From Pseudorhodoferax sp. Leaf274 (GTDB lineage Bacteria; Pseudomonadota; Gammaproteobacteria; Burkholderiales; Burkholderiaceae_C), in contig NZ_LMNA01000001.1 of assembly GCF_001422445.1 (NCBI RefSeq), positions 542,735 to 606,734 on the forward strand: a stretch of 64,000 nucleotides of DNA. The letters run 5' to 3'. The notes under the pieces are model-generated. The model was not told the DNA's origin. It made no database searches and worked only from the letters and a program-made list of their open reading frames with translations. The stretch's first letter is position 1. Each line of letters starts with the position of its first letter. The position numbers were made by a program, and so were the translations under genes. Of the stretch, positions 8,018 to 16,387 are shown in pieces.

Positions 8018-9451
8018 ATGCGCAGAGAACACGCCCTCGCCGCCGCGGCGGCCCACTTCGACCAGGGGCACTTCTTCGACACGCTGGCACGCCGCGTGGC
8101 GCTGCGCACCGAGAGCCAGAACCCCGCGGGCGCGCCGGTGCTGCACGCCTATCTCGCGCAGGACATCGCGCCAGAGCTGCAGGCGATGGGTTTTGCATGC
8201 CGCATCCTCGACAACCCGGTGGCCGGCGGCGGCCCCTTCCTGATCGCCGAGCGCACCGAGCCTGGCGCCAGCTTCGGCGTGCTGAGCTATGGCCATGCCG
8301 ACGTGGTGCGCGGCCAGGAGGCGCAGTGGCGCGAAGGGCTGGCGCCCTGGCGCGTGACGGTCGAGGGCGACCGCTGGTACGGCCGCGGCAGCGCCGACAA
8401 CAAGGGGCAGCACAGCATCAACCTGGCGGCGCTGGCCCAGGTGCTGCAGGCGCGCGGCGGAAAGCTGGGCTACCACGTGAAGCTGGTGATGGAGACGGGC
8501 GAGGAGGTCGGCTCGCCCGGCCTGCGCGCGTTCTGCGCGCTGCACCGCGAGGCCCTGGCCGCCGACCTGTTCATCGCATCCGACGGGCCGCGCGTGGCCG
8601 CACCGCTGCCCACGCTGTTCCTGGGCTCGCGCGGCTTCTTCAACTTCAGCCTGCGGGTGCGCCTGCGCCCGGGCGGCCACCATTCGGGCAACTGGGGCGG
8701 CCTGCTGCGCAACGCCGGCACGCGGCTGGCCCATGCCATCGCCAGCCTGGTCGATGCCCGCGGCCGCGTGCTGGTGCGCAGCATGCTGCCCGATGCGCTG
8801 CCGGCCAATGTGCGCCAGGCGCTGGCCACCATCGAGGTCGGCGGCGGGCCGGCAGACCCGGCGATCGACCCCGACTGGGGCGAGCCGGACCTGACGCCCA
8901 CCGAACGCGTCTACGGCTGGAACACCATCGAGGTGCTGGCCTTCAAGACCGGCAACCCCGAGGCACCCGTCGGTGCGATCCCCGGCGAGGCCTTCGCGCT
9001 GTGCCAGGTCCGCTTCGTGGTGGGCACCGACAGCGCCCACTTCATCGAACACCTGCGCACCCACCTGGACCAGCACGGCTTCGACGACGTGGCGGTGGAG
9101 CCCGATGGCGAAGCCATGGCCGCCACCCGGCTCGACCCCGACGACCCCTGGGTGCACTGGGCGCTCGACTCCATGCGCCGCAGCAGCGGCAAGGCGCCGG
9201 CGCTGCTGCCCAACTTCGGCGGCTCGCTGCCCAACGATGTGTTCGCCGAGTTGCTGGGGCTGCCCACGCTGTGGGTGCCGCACTCCTACCCGGCCTGCAG
9301 CCAGCACGCGCCGAACGAGCACCTGCTGGGCAGCGTGGCGCGCGAGGGGCTGCAGATCATGGCCGGTCTGCTGTGGGACCTGGCCGAGCAGGGCCCCGCC
9401 ATCGCCCGGCAGCGGCGCATGGCCGCGCAGCAAGAGCCGGTGCGCGCATGA
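8018..9451 (+). CDS. M20 family metallopeptidase/amidohydrolase
   Basis: A 477-residue cytoplasmic dinuclear zinc hydrolase of the M20 family (ArgE/DapE/CPG2-like). The metal and catalytic motifs are present: YGHADVV (His93, Asp95), GRGSADNKG (Asp127), METGEEVGSPG (Glu162-Glu163) and a dimerisation-domain histidine in GGHHSGNWGG. An AAGGGAGA ribosome site fixes the ATG at 8018. Its stop overlaps the start of the Lrp-type regulator by 4 bases. Members cleave peptides, N-acyl amino acids or carbamoyl compounds; the exact substrate cannot be named. Confidence 0.9.
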   Translation: MRREHALAAAAAHFDQGHFFDTLARRVALRTESQNPAGAPVLHAYLAQDIAPELQAMGFACRILDNPVAGGGPFLIAERTEPGASFGVLSYGHADVVRGQEAQWREGLAPWRVTVEGDRWYGRGSADNKGQHSINLAALAQVLQARGGKLGYHVKLVMETGEEVGSPGLRAFCALHREALAADLFIASDGPRVAAPLPTLFLGSRGFFNFSLRVRLRPGGHHSGNWGGLLRNAGTRLAHAIASLVDARGRVLVRSMLPDALPANVRQALATIEVGGGPADPAIDPDWGEPDLTPTERVYGWNTIEVLAFKTGNPEAPVGAIPGEAFALCQVRFVVGTDSAHFIEHLRTHLDQHGFDDVAVEPDGEAMAATRLDPDDPWVHWALDSMRRSSGKAPALLPNFGGSLPNDVFAELLGLPTLWVPHSYPACSQHAPNEHLLGSVAREGLQIMAGLLWDLAEQGPAIARQRRMAAQQEPVRA

Positions 9452-9960
9452 AGGCCGATCGGTCCCGCAGCCGCAGCGCAGCGCAGGCCGAGGCACCGCC
9501 GGCCGAACTCGACCGCATCGACCGCGCCATCCTGCGGGCCTTGCAGCGCGACGCCTCCGTGTCCAACGTGGCGCTGGCGGCCAAGGTCAACCTGAGCGCG
9601 CCGGCCTGCCTGCGCCGCGTGGAACGGCTCAAGGCCGAGGGCCTCATCAAGGGCATCGTGGCGCTGCTGGATCCGCGCCCGCTGAACGCCGGCATGCTGG
9701 TCATCATCGGCGTGGTGCTGGACCGCTCGACCCCCGAGTCGTTCACCGATTTCGAGAAGGCGGCGCAGAAGGTCTCGGGCTGCCTGGAATGCCATGTGGT
9801 GACCGGCGAGTTCGACTACATGATGATGCTGCGCACCAAGGACAACGACAGCTTCAACCGCCTGCACGCGGAGCAGCTGCTGTACCTGCCCGGGGTGCGC
9901 CAGGTGCGCACGTTCATGGTGCTCAAGCAGGTGCTGTCGACCACGCAGCTGCCCATCTGA
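9448..9960 (+). CDS. Lrp/AsnC family transcriptional regulator
   Basis: A 170-residue Lrp/AsnC regulator. After a 20-residue Arg/Ala-rich tail comes the HTH (DRIDRAILRALQRDAS, then LSAPACLRRVERLKAEGLI) and a RAM domain ending in GVRQVRTFMVLKQVLSTTQLPI. The ATG overlaps the M20 peptidase stop (ATGA), so the two are translationally coupled. Lrp-type AcdR proteins normally control acdS; this one is 2.7 kb from acdS and its coupling suggests it senses a product of the peptidase instead. Confidence 0.92.
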   Translation: MKADRSRSRSAAQAEAPPAELDRIDRAILRALQRDASVSNVALAAKVNLSAPACLRRVERLKAEGLIKGIVALLDPRPLNAGMLVIIGVVLDRSTPESFTDFEKAAQKVSGCLECHVVTGEFDYMMMLRTKDNDSFNRLHAEQLLYLPGVRQVRTFMVLKQVLSTTQLPI

Positions 9961-10162
9961 GCGAGCGCCCCATGCACTGCACCGCCCAGCCCCCGCCGCC
10001 CACGCCACCGCCGGCCTAGGCACGCGCCCGCCCGGGCCACACCCACCCACCGTACCCACCCGCAGGCCACGCGCGGCCGGCGCTGGATGCGTGCGCCTGG
10101 CGCAAGGCCTGGCCCGCACCGCCACCGAGTTTTCGCCACCCCAAGCCCCCAAAGGAGAAAGC

Positions 10163-11137
10163 ATGAAGAACGTGTTTGCAAGCATCGCCCGCATCGCCCT
10201 GGCCACGGCATGCGCGGCCCCAGCGCTCGGCTGGGCGCAGGCCTACCCGGCGCGGCCGATCCAGCTGGTGATTCCGTTCCCGCCCGGTGGCGCCGTGGAC
10301 GTGGTGGGCCGGCTGGTCGCCAAGAGCCTGGGCGAGCGCCTCGGCCAGCCCGTGGTGGCCGACAACCGCGCCGGCGCCGGCACGGTGGTGGGCGCCGTGG
10401 TGGCCGCCAATGCCGCAGCCGACGGCTACACGCTGTTGATCAGCTCGGGCTCCACCTTCACGATCAACCCGGCGCTCAACCCGAAGCTGCCCTACGACGC
10501 CATCAAGAGCTTCGAGCCGTTGGGGATGACCGCGCGCGTGCCGCTGATCCTGCTGGCCCATCCCTCGGTGGCCGCCAACGACTTCGGGCAGTTGCTGGGC
10601 GCCGTGCGCGCCGCGCCGGACAAGTTCGTCTACGGCTCCTTCGGCAATGGCACCACGGGCCACTTCGCCGGCGAGATGCTGTGGGAGCGTGCAGGCGTCA
10701 AGCTCACGCACATCCCCTACAAGGGCAGCGCGCCGGCAATGACCGACCTGGTCGGCGGCCAGATCCCGCTGAGCGTGGACACCGTGGCCGCGGCACTGCC
10801 GCAGCTCAAGGCCGGCAAGGTGAAAGCCATCGCCGTGCTGGGCGAGAGCCGTGCCCCGCAGCTACCCCAGGTACCGACCATCGCGGAAAGCGGGTATGCC
10901 GGCTTTGCTGCGGACTCCTGGCTGGCCGTGGTGGCGCCACGCGGGCTGCCGGCCGAGGTGCGCACCGCGCTGCAGAAGGCGATCGCGGACACCGCGGCCG
11001 CGGCCGAATTGCAAAAGGGGCTCATCCACAACGGCCTGCAGCCGGCCTACGAGCCAGGCGAGGCCGTGGCCGCGCGCATCGAGGAGGAATTGCCGCGCAT
11101 GCGCGCGACCGTGCGACGCGCGGGGATGCAGAACTGA
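10163..11137 (+). CDS. Tripartite tricarboxylate transporter (Bug family) substrate-binding protein
   Basis: A 324-residue periplasmic binding protein with a signal peptide ending at LGWAQ|A. It has the Bug family signatures YPARPIQLVIPFPPGG, NRAGAGTVVGA and YGSFGNGTTGHFAGE. Burkholderiales carry many such orphan receptors for carboxylates, amides and amino acids, working with TctA/TctB subunits encoded elsewhere; none is here. An AAAGGAG site lies 5 bases before the ATG. The ligand is unknown. Confidence 0.92.
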   Translation: MKNVFASIARIALATACAAPALGWAQAYPARPIQLVIPFPPGGAVDVVGRLVAKSLGERLGQPVVADNRAGAGTVVGAVVAANAAADGYTLLISSGSTFTINPALNPKLPYDAIKSFEPLGMTARVPLILLAHPSVAANDFGQLLGAVRAAPDKFVYGSFGNGTTGHFAGEMLWERAGVKLTHIPYKGSAPAMTDLVGGQIPLSVDTVAAALPQLKAGKVKAIAVLGESRAPQLPQVPTIAESGYAGFAADSWLAVVAPRGLPAEVRTALQKAIADTAAAAELQKGLIHNGLQPAYEPGEAVAARIEEELPRMRATVRRAGMQN

Positions 11138-11146
11138 AAACGAATG

Positions 11147-11206
11147 TCCGACGTGGGCGGGGAGGAAATTTTTACACGCAGTAACGGCCTCCTCTCCTAC
11201 GTCGGA
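11147..11206. other. Long stem-loop between Bug gene and PEP-CTERM gene
   Basis: TCCGACGT (11147-11154) pairs exactly with ACGTCGGA (11199-11206). A second arm, GGGGAGG, can pair with CCTCCTC inside it. The stem begins 10 bases after the Bug gene stop and lacks a T-run, so it may be a 3' end stabiliser, a weak terminator or an upstream activator site for the sigma54-type promoter that follows. Confidence 0.4.
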
Positions 11207-11278
11207 AACCCTTTCAAGATTTACGACGAACGGTTCGAATGAATTTGTAAGTCATTGAAAGGAAATGAATATTTCCGC

Positions 11279-11294
11279 TGGCATCGAAAGTGCA
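11279..11294 (+). promoter_or_regulatory. Sigma54 (RpoN) -24/-12 promoter
   Basis: TGGCATCGAAAGTGCA carries the invariant GG (11280-11281) and GC (11292-11293) separated by exactly 10 bases, as in the TGGCAC-N5-TTGC consensus. It is 50 bases upstream of the ATG of a PEP-CTERM gene. Many PEP-CTERM genes are controlled by sigma54 with the PrsK/PrsR two-component system, so the position fits. Confidence 0.7.
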
Positions 11295-11343
11295 TAGTGC
11301 TTACAAATGCGACAACGGTCGCAAATCCACATGGAGCAACGCG

Positions 11344-12138
11344 ATGGCTTTTCGATTGGCGAGATTTGGTTTGGCAGCTGCGGCCGCCCTGGCTTTTTCC
11401 ACGGTTTCTGCCGCACCCATCACGCAGTGGGATTACATCGTCGACAGCACGTTCGACGCCTCGAAGACGACCTTTGCCGCGGGACGCGCCAGCAGCAGCG
11501 GCACGGTGGCCCCGTCCAACTTGGAAATCAGCTGGGGGGTCACGGGCGGCACCGTGGGGCAAAACCGCAGTGGCCTGCGGATCTCGAACACGCCGAGTGC
11601 GGGCGTTCTGGCAACAGACGGTGCTTCGCAGCTGGCGAACACCTATACCCACATCAACAACGGCAACCTCGGAAACAACAGCGTTTCCCTGCTGAAGACG
11701 CAGATCAATGCGCAGCTGCAACTGCGGCCCAAGGATTCGGGCCTGCCATTCGCGTCGTTCGCCTCCGACTACACCATCAACTTTGCCGAGACGCCGAACA
11801 CGCCTGGCAGTTGCGTGGTGGTCAGCGCGGTCGCCTGCGATGACATCTTCGTCCTGTCCGGCGCGTTGAATGAATCGTTTGTCTACGATGGCTTCGAGTA
11901 CTTCGTCAGCTTCTTTGCCGCGCCCACCTTGACCAGCCTGGCCCCGGCCGTCTGTGCGGCGGCGGGCGCGGGCCCCAACTGCGTCGGCTTCACGACGGAA
12001 GAGTTCCGGAGCACGAGCGTGAACTTCAACCTGGCGATCACCAGCCGCGCAATCGAAATCCCGGAGCCGGGATCGGTCGCATTGCTGGGGCTTGGGTTGA
12101 TCGGCGTTGCCGCGGTCCGCCGCCGCCCGCGCGGCTGA
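11344..12138 (+). CDS. PEP-CTERM sorting-domain protein, THxN-type
   Basis: A 264-residue exported protein. Residues 1-24 are a signal peptide ending at STVSAA. The C terminus shows the PEP-CTERM tripartite signal: IPEPGSVALLGLG, a hydrophobic stretch and RRRPRG, which directs processing by exosortase at the inner membrane and usually delivery to the exopolysaccharide matrix. The middle contains YTHINNG, matching the THxN motif that names a PEP-CTERM subfamily. Two cysteine pairs lie in the C-terminal half. A sigma54 promoter and ATG at 11344 lie upstream; a bidirectional terminator follows. Confidence 0.9.
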   Translation: MAFRLARFGLAAAAALAFSTVSAAPITQWDYIVDSTFDASKTTFAAGRASSSGTVAPSNLEISWGVTGGTVGQNRSGLRISNTPSAGVLATDGASQLANTYTHINNGNLGNNSVSLLKTQINAQLQLRPKDSGLPFASFASDYTINFAETPNTPGSCVVVSAVACDDIFVLSGALNESFVYDGFEYFVSFFAAPTLTSLAPAVCAAAGAGPNCVGFTTEEFRSTSVNFNLAITSRAIEIPEPGSVALLGLGLIGVAAVRRRPRG

Positions 12139-12156
12139 CCGTTCACGCGCCCAAAT

Positions 12157-12184
12157 GACAAACCCGGCCTTGGCCGGGTTTGTC
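12157..12184. terminator. Bidirectional intrinsic terminator
   Basis: GACAAACCCGGCC and GGCCGGGTTTGTC form a 13-base perfect stem around TT, with A-rich and T-rich flanks. It lies between the convergent PEP-CTERM gene and the small secreted-protein gene and can serve both. Confidence 0.85.
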
Positions 12185-12201
12185 GTTTGTCAGGGGTCTT
12201 G

Positions 12202-12555
12202 TTACTTCGATGGCGCCGGCTTCACGTCGCCCACCAGGCCGCCCTTCGGCGCGCTGCCGGACTTGTTGGCCGCGGCGGCCTCGCTCTTGACCTCGGACCG
12301 CGATTCCATGGATGTGGCGCCGGCCTTCGGCGCCGGCTTCACATCACCGACCTGGCCGCCTCGGGTGGCCTTGCCTTCGGCGTTGGCAGCGGCAGCATCG
12401 GCCTTGCGCTCGGCGCGCGCCTGGGCCTTGTCTTCCTTCGACATCGTGGATGGCGTCGGTGCCTTCTTCACAGGGCCGACTTCTCCCTGGGCGAACGCGC
12501 TGACCGTGGCCGCTTGTGCGAGGACGAGGCTCGCAGCCAATAGCACTTTTTTCAT
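12202..12555 (-). CDS. Small secreted protein with internal repeat, family unknown
   Basis: A 117-residue protein with a signal peptide (MKKVLLAASLVLAQAATVSA|FAQ). The mature part is hydrophilic and rich in Ala and Lys, with two diverged repeats: one ends RGGQVGDVKPAPK and the other KGGLVGDVKPAPSK, each preceded by a charged Ala-rich helix. The second repeat (SRSEVKSEAAAANKSG) resembles the repeat in the protein at 42706 and DUF4148-type proteins common in Burkholderiales. An AGGAG site precedes the ATG. Function is unknown; a periplasmic structural or stress role is a guess. Confidence 0.75.
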   Translation of the reverse strand: MKKVLLAASLVLAQAATVSAFAQGEVGPVKKAPTPSTMSKEDKAQARAERKADAAAANAEGKATRGGQVGDVKPAPKAGATSMESRSEVKSEAAAANKSGSAPKGGLVGDVKPAPSK

Positions 12556-12742
12556 TTTGATCTCCTGGATGTTGGAGCGACGCAATGGCGCGCCGCCCGT
12601 GTCGTTGTTCGACCAAGTCAGGTTACGCAGCGCGATGCCCGCCGCCGTAGGACTGCAACCGATGAGGTGGACGGCATTGAGCCAGGGCAGCAGAAAACAG
12701 CACTCCTGGGTGGCACCGCTCTCGTCGGGCCTTGACCCGCCA

Positions 12743-12976
12743 TCACGTGTCGAGCGAGCCACCACCGATGGATGCGGAACGGGACGTCGCAGGGGAAGCC
12801 ATCACACCGCAGCCCATCTGGGCCGCATGCTGGACGGCCTGTTGCGCGGCCAGACGTCGGGAGAGGGAAGGTGCGCAACGGGCCAGCTGCCCTGCGCGGC
12901 GAATCTTGACCTGGAAGGTACTGCGCCCGGCTCGTCGGGTGCGCTCGCGGATGGCGGCGATGCGTGTGTATCCCAT
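12743..12976 (-). pseudogene. Probable tyrosine integrase remnant (N-terminal arm-binding fragment)
   Basis: A 77-codon frame beginning MGYTRIAAIRERTRRAGRS and continuing TFQVKIRRAG, the pattern of the N-terminal arm-type DNA-binding domain of phage and island integrases. It then degenerates into Arg/Ala-rich sequence and stops, with no catalytic domain nearby. It lies 49 bases beyond the 3' end of tRNA-Ala on the same strand, the usual place of an integrase next to attL. I infer the scar of an ancient integration. Similarity is over about 35 residues only. Confidence 0.5.
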
Positions 12977-13025
12977 GTTGGTCCTGCGCTTGGCAGGACA
13001 TGGATGCACAGGACACCCGATGCGG

Positions 13026-13101
<76 letters not shown>

Positions 13102-13112
13102 ACGGCGGCCGG

Positions 13113-13141
13113 ATTCTAGTACCGACGCGCAGCGCTGTGCA
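13113..13141 (-). promoter_or_regulatory. Candidate sigma70 promoter for tRNA-Ala
   Basis: Reading the minus strand, TAGAAT (13118-13113) serves as a -10 hexamer 11 bases before the tRNA, and TGCACA (13141-13136) as a weak -35 with 17-base spacing. It sits in the 62 bases between the tRNA and slyX. Confidence 0.45.
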
Positions 13142-13163
13142 GGCATGGTGTCCAATCGCCGGC

Positions 13164-13382
13164 ATGGATGCCCAAGACCCCCTCCTGCGGCGGCTCGACG
13201 CGCTGGAAATCAAGGCCTGCGAGGCCGAAGACCTGCTGGACGAGTTGAACCTGACCGTGTACCGCCAGCAGCGGCAGATCGATGCGCTGGCGCGCCAGCT
13301 CGAGGCGCTGCGCCTGCAGCAGCCCGACCCTGCCACCGCAGGCAGCCGCAACCTGCGCGACGAACTGCCGCCGCACTACTGA
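13164..13382 (+). CDS. slyX: SlyX family protein
   Basis: A 72-residue all-helical protein with a heptad coiled coil (LRRLDALEIKACEAEDLLDE, then VYRQQRQIDALARQ) and the highly characteristic C terminus LRDELPPHY of SlyX. Its biochemical role is not established. The ATG at 13164 starts MDAQDPLLRR; two ATGs overlap here and the frame is fixed by the C-terminal motif. The last 7 bases overlap the end of the convergent LysR gene. Confidence 0.9.
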   Translation: MDAQDPLLRRLDALEIKACEAEDLLDELNLTVYRQQRQIDALARQLEALRLQQPDPATAGSRNLRDELPPHY

Positions 13383-14308
13383 CCGCGCGCATGGGCGGTG
13401 TTCAGGCAATCCTGGAACAGCAGCGCCGCCCGCGATGGCTGGGGTGAACGCCGCAGCAGGCTCACGAACTGGCAGGCATAGGAAAAGCGCTCGGGCGCCA
13501 CGGCCTGCATCTGGCCCTTGGCCACGAAGCCGGCGGCGTAGTGGTCGGGCAGGAAGCCCAGGAAGCAACCGGACAGCACCAGCGTGGCGATGGCTTCCTG
13601 GTCGTAGCCGCTGGCGCGGCGCACCAGCCGCTCCTGGTGGCTCAACTCCATGTTGGGCGAGTGGTAGCCCAGGCCTGCGAACGGGTACTGGCGCAGCCGT
13701 GCCCAGGTCAGCCCGTTGTGCGCAGCGCCGAAGAGCGCGTGCGCGCGGCCGCAGTACAGCAGCATGGTCTCGCCGAACAGCTCGCTGTAGCGCAGGCTGC
13801 GCGAGGCCCGGTGCGCAGGAATGATGCCCAGCGCGAAGCGCCCGTCGATCACGCCGCGCTCGATCTCGTTGATGGAGGCCACGTGCAGGCTGGGCTGTAC
13901 CTCGGGCGCCTGGGCGCGGAACAGCGCGATGGCCTCGGCGATGCGCGCCTGCGGGTTGGTGGCGGTCTTGTCGAACACCGCCAGTTCGAGCGTGCCGCCC
14001 ATGCGGCCGTGGATGTCGTCGATGCCGCTGCGGAACGCGTCGACCGAAGCCAGCAGGCGCTGGGTCTCGTCGTAGACGCGCTGGCCTTCCTCGGTCAGCG
14101 CGAAGCCGGCCCGCCCGCGCCGGCACAGCACCATGGCAAGCCGCGTCTCCAGGTCCTTGATGTGGCGGCTGATGGTGGAGGTGCCGATGTTGAGCTCCAG
14201 CTCGGCCGCCGTCATGCCGCCGCACTGCACCACGCTGCGAAAGACCTTGAGCAGCCGCAGGTCCATGTCGTCGAGCTGGCCCAGCACGGCGCGGTTCTTC
14301 ACTTTCAC
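13376..14308 (-). CDS. LysR family transcriptional regulator
   Basis: A 310-residue LysR regulator. The winged helix covers residues 15-75 (DLRLLKVFRSVVQCGGMTAA, STISRHIKDLETRLA). The effector domain contains GVIDGRFALGIIPAHRAS and GCFLGFLPDHYAAGFV. It is divergent from an omega-aminotransferase gene across 92 bases, so it most likely controls amine or beta-alanine catabolism. A second start at 14266 (MDLRLLK) is possible. Confidence 0.88.
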   Translation of the reverse strand: MKVKNRAVLGQLDDMDLRLLKVFRSVVQCGGMTAAELELNIGTSTISRHIKDLETRLAMVLCRRGRAGFALTEEGQRVYDETQRLLASVDAFRSGIDDIHGRMGGTLELAVFDKTATNPQARIAEAIALFRAQAPEVQPSLHVASINEIERGVIDGRFALGIIPAHRASRSLRYSELFGETMLLYCGRAHALFGAAHNGLTWARLRQYPFAGLGYHSPNMELSHQERLVRRASGYDQEAIATLVLSGCFLGFLPDHYAAGFVAKGQMQAVAPERFSYACQFVSLLRRSPQPSRAALLFQDCLNTAHARGQ

Positions 14309-14400
14309 AGATCGTCAACTGAAGTTTGATACACCAACATTGTCCAAGAGATGGCGGTGCCGAACAATGCGCTCTTCTCCAACCATCCCCCGGAGCCGCC

Positions 14401-15750
14401 ATGACCGTGCTGTCCGCCCCGCAGACCCAAGCCACCCAACGCGACGCCGCCTGGCTGGACGCGCACTGGATGCCGTTCACCGGCAACCGCAACTTCAAGG
14501 CCGACCCGCGCATGATCGTGGGTGCCAAGGGTGCCTACTTCACCGATGCCGACGGACGCAAGATCTTCGACGGCCTGTCGGGCCTGTGGTGCACGGGACT
14601 GGGCCATGGCCGGGCCGAGATCAGCGAGGCCGTGGCCCGCCAGATCGCCACGCTGGACTACGCACCGGCGTTCCAGTTCGGCCACCCCGGGTCTTTCGCA
14701 CTGGCCAACAAGATCAAGGAGCTGACGCCCGCGGGCCTGGACTACGTGTTCTTCACGGGCTCTGGCTCGGAGGCGGCCGACACCTCGCTCAAGATGGCGC
14801 GTGCCTACTGGCGCACCAAGGGCCAGGCTGGCAAGACGCGGCTGATCGGCCGCGAGAAGGGTTACCACGGCGTCAACTTCGGCGGCATCTCGGTCGGCGG
14901 CATGGTGGGCAACCGCAAGGCCTTCGGCCAGACCATCGAGGCAGACCACCTGCCGCACACGCAGCTGGCAGCGAACGCCTTCACGCGCGGCATGCCCGAG
15001 ACCGGTGCCGAACTGGCCGACCGGCTGCTGGACATCATCGCGCTGCACGATGCCTCGACCATCGCGGCCGTGATCGTGGAGCCGTTCTCGGGCTCGGCCG
15101 GCGTGGTGATCCCGCCCAAGGGCTATCTGCAGCGCCTGCGCGACATCTGCACGGCGAACAACATCCTGCTGATCTTCGACGAGGTGATCACCGGTTTCGG
15201 CCGCTGCGGCGCGATGACGGGCGCCGAGGCCTTCGGCGTGACGCCGGACATCATGAACATCGCCAAGCAGGTGACCAACGGCACGCAGCCGCTGGGCGCC
15301 GTGGTGGCCAGCAAGGAGATCTACGAGACCTTCATGGCGGCTGGCGGCCCCGAGTACATGGTGGAGTTTCCGCACGGTTACACCTATTCGGCGCACCCGG
15401 TGGCCTGCGCCGCCGGCCTGGCGGCGCTGGACCTGCTGCACGCCGAGGACGGCGTGGGCCGCGTGAAGGCGCTGGCGCCGCATTTCGAGCAGGCCGTGCA
15501 CAGCCTGAAGGGCGCGAGGCACGTGACCGACATCCGCAACTACGGCCTGGCCGCGGGCCTGACGATCGCGCCGGTGCCGGGCGAGCCGGCCAAGCGGCCG
15601 TACGAGATCGCCATGGCGTGCTGGAAGAAGGGCTTCTACGTGCGCTATGGCGGCGACACCGTCCAGCTGGCGCCGCCCTTCATCAGCGAGAAGGCGGAGA
15701 TCGACCGGCTCGTGAATGCGCTGTCGGACGCGCTGGGCGAAACCGCCTGA
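14401..15750 (+). CDS. Class III omega-amino acid:pyruvate aminotransferase
   Basis: A 449-residue PLP fold type I aminotransferase. Features are FTGSGSEAADTSLKMA (phosphate-binding region), FDEVITGFGRCG (Asp260 to the PLP pyridine), and the Schiff-base Lys289 in MNIAKQVTNG. The active-site opening LDAHWMPFTGNRNFK is typical of beta-alanine/omega-amino acid:pyruvate transaminases, which move an omega-amino group to pyruvate giving L-alanine. The ATG at 14401 follows a GGAG. It is divergent from a LysR gene and followed by a strong terminator. Confidence 0.92.
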   Translation: MTVLSAPQTQATQRDAAWLDAHWMPFTGNRNFKADPRMIVGAKGAYFTDADGRKIFDGLSGLWCTGLGHGRAEISEAVARQIATLDYAPAFQFGHPGSFALANKIKELTPAGLDYVFFTGSGSEAADTSLKMARAYWRTKGQAGKTRLIGREKGYHGVNFGGISVGGMVGNRKAFGQTIEADHLPHTQLAANAFTRGMPETGAELADRLLDIIALHDASTIAAVIVEPFSGSAGVVIPPKGYLQRLRDICTANNILLIFDEVITGFGRCGAMTGAEAFGVTPDIMNIAKQVTNGTQPLGAVVASKEIYETFMAAGGPEYMVEFPHGYTYSAHPVACAAGLAALDLLHAEDGVGRVKALAPHFEQAVHSLKGARHVTDIRNYGLAAGLTIAPVPGEPAKRPYEIAMACWKKGFYVRYGGDTVQLAPPFISEKAEIDRLVNALSDALGETA

Positions 15751-15772
15751 GCGGCGGGGTCCATCGACGAAG

Positions 15773-15796
15773 AAAGGGCCTGCGGGCCCTTTTCCT
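15773..15796 (+). terminator. Intrinsic terminator after aminotransferase
   Basis: AAAGGGCC-TGCG-GGCCCTTTT followed by CCTTTTTCC: an 8-base GC stem with T-rich tail, 22 bases past the stop codon. It lies between convergent genes and may also act on metW. Confidence 0.85.
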
Positions 15797-15802
15797 TTTT
15801 CC

Positions 15803-16387
15803 TCAGCCGCGCTCGAAGTGGAACAGCGCGGTGGACGCGCGCGCGTTCGGGAACGCGCGGATCTCCAAGCCGGCCTGCAGCCCGAAGGCGTCCACGATGT
15901 TCAGCCCGTTCTTGCGGGCCAGCGCCTCGAAATCCTTGAAGGTGCCGACCCGGATGTTGGGCGTGTCGTACCACTGGTAGGGCAGCCGGCGCGTGACCGG
16001 CATGCGCCCGCGCAGCACCGACAGCCGGTTCGGCCAGTGCGCGAAGTTCGGGAACGCCACGATGCCGCGGCGGCCCACGCGCGCGGTCTCGCGCAACATG
16101 GTCTCGGCGTTGCGCAGGTGCTGCAGCGTGTCGATCTGCAGCACCACGTCGAAGCTGGCGTCGTCGAACATCGCCAGGCCTTCTTCCAGGTTGAGCTGGA
16201 TCACATCGACACCGCGCTGCACGCAGGCCAGCACGTTGGCATCGGCGATCTCGATGCCGTAGCCGGTGCATCCACGCGTGGCCTGCAGGTGCGCCAGCAG
16301 CGCGCCATCGCCGCAGCCCAGGTCGAGCACGCGGGCGCCCTGCGGCACGAGCCGCGCGATGGTCTCCATGGTGGAACGGTCGCTCAT
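15803..16387 (-). CDS. metW: Methionine biosynthesis protein MetW
   Basis: A 194-residue protein with a methyltransferase fold: the SAM-binding motif [15 protein letters not shown] at 19-33, then [14 protein letters not shown] and [15 protein letters not shown]. MetW is found next to MetX in proteobacteria and is thought to support the homoserine acyltransferase. Its ATG overlaps the metX stop (ATGA, 16384-16387), so the pair is translationally coupled. Confidence 0.95.
   Translation of the reverse strand: MSDRSTMETIARLVPQGARVLDLGCGDGALLAHLQATRGCTGYGIEIADANVLACVQRGVDVIQLNLEEGLAMFDDASFDVVLQIDTLQHLRNAETMLRETARVGRRGIVAFPNFAHWPNRLSVLRGRMPVTRRLPYQWYDTPNIRVGTFKDFEALARKNGLNIVDAFGLQAGLEIRAFPNARASTALFHFERG

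Noticed and set aside
6347-9496. Long minus-strand open frame of over 1000 codons across acdS, LysR and M20 genes
   Set aside because: It is the antisense shadow of well-supported genes in GC-rich DNA; its translation is low-complexity Arg/Ala/Pro with no family motifs.
12556-13025. Other open frames around the integrase remnant on both strands
   Set aside because: They are Arg/Pro/Cys-rich with no signature or ribosome site; apart from the remnant the stretch holds only a promoter region for the small secreted gene.
14338-14369. CATTGT...ACAATG inverted repeat before the aminotransferase gene
   Set aside because: Six-base arms with a 20-base spacer are weak and do not give a T-N11-A LysR box; chance occurrence is likely.
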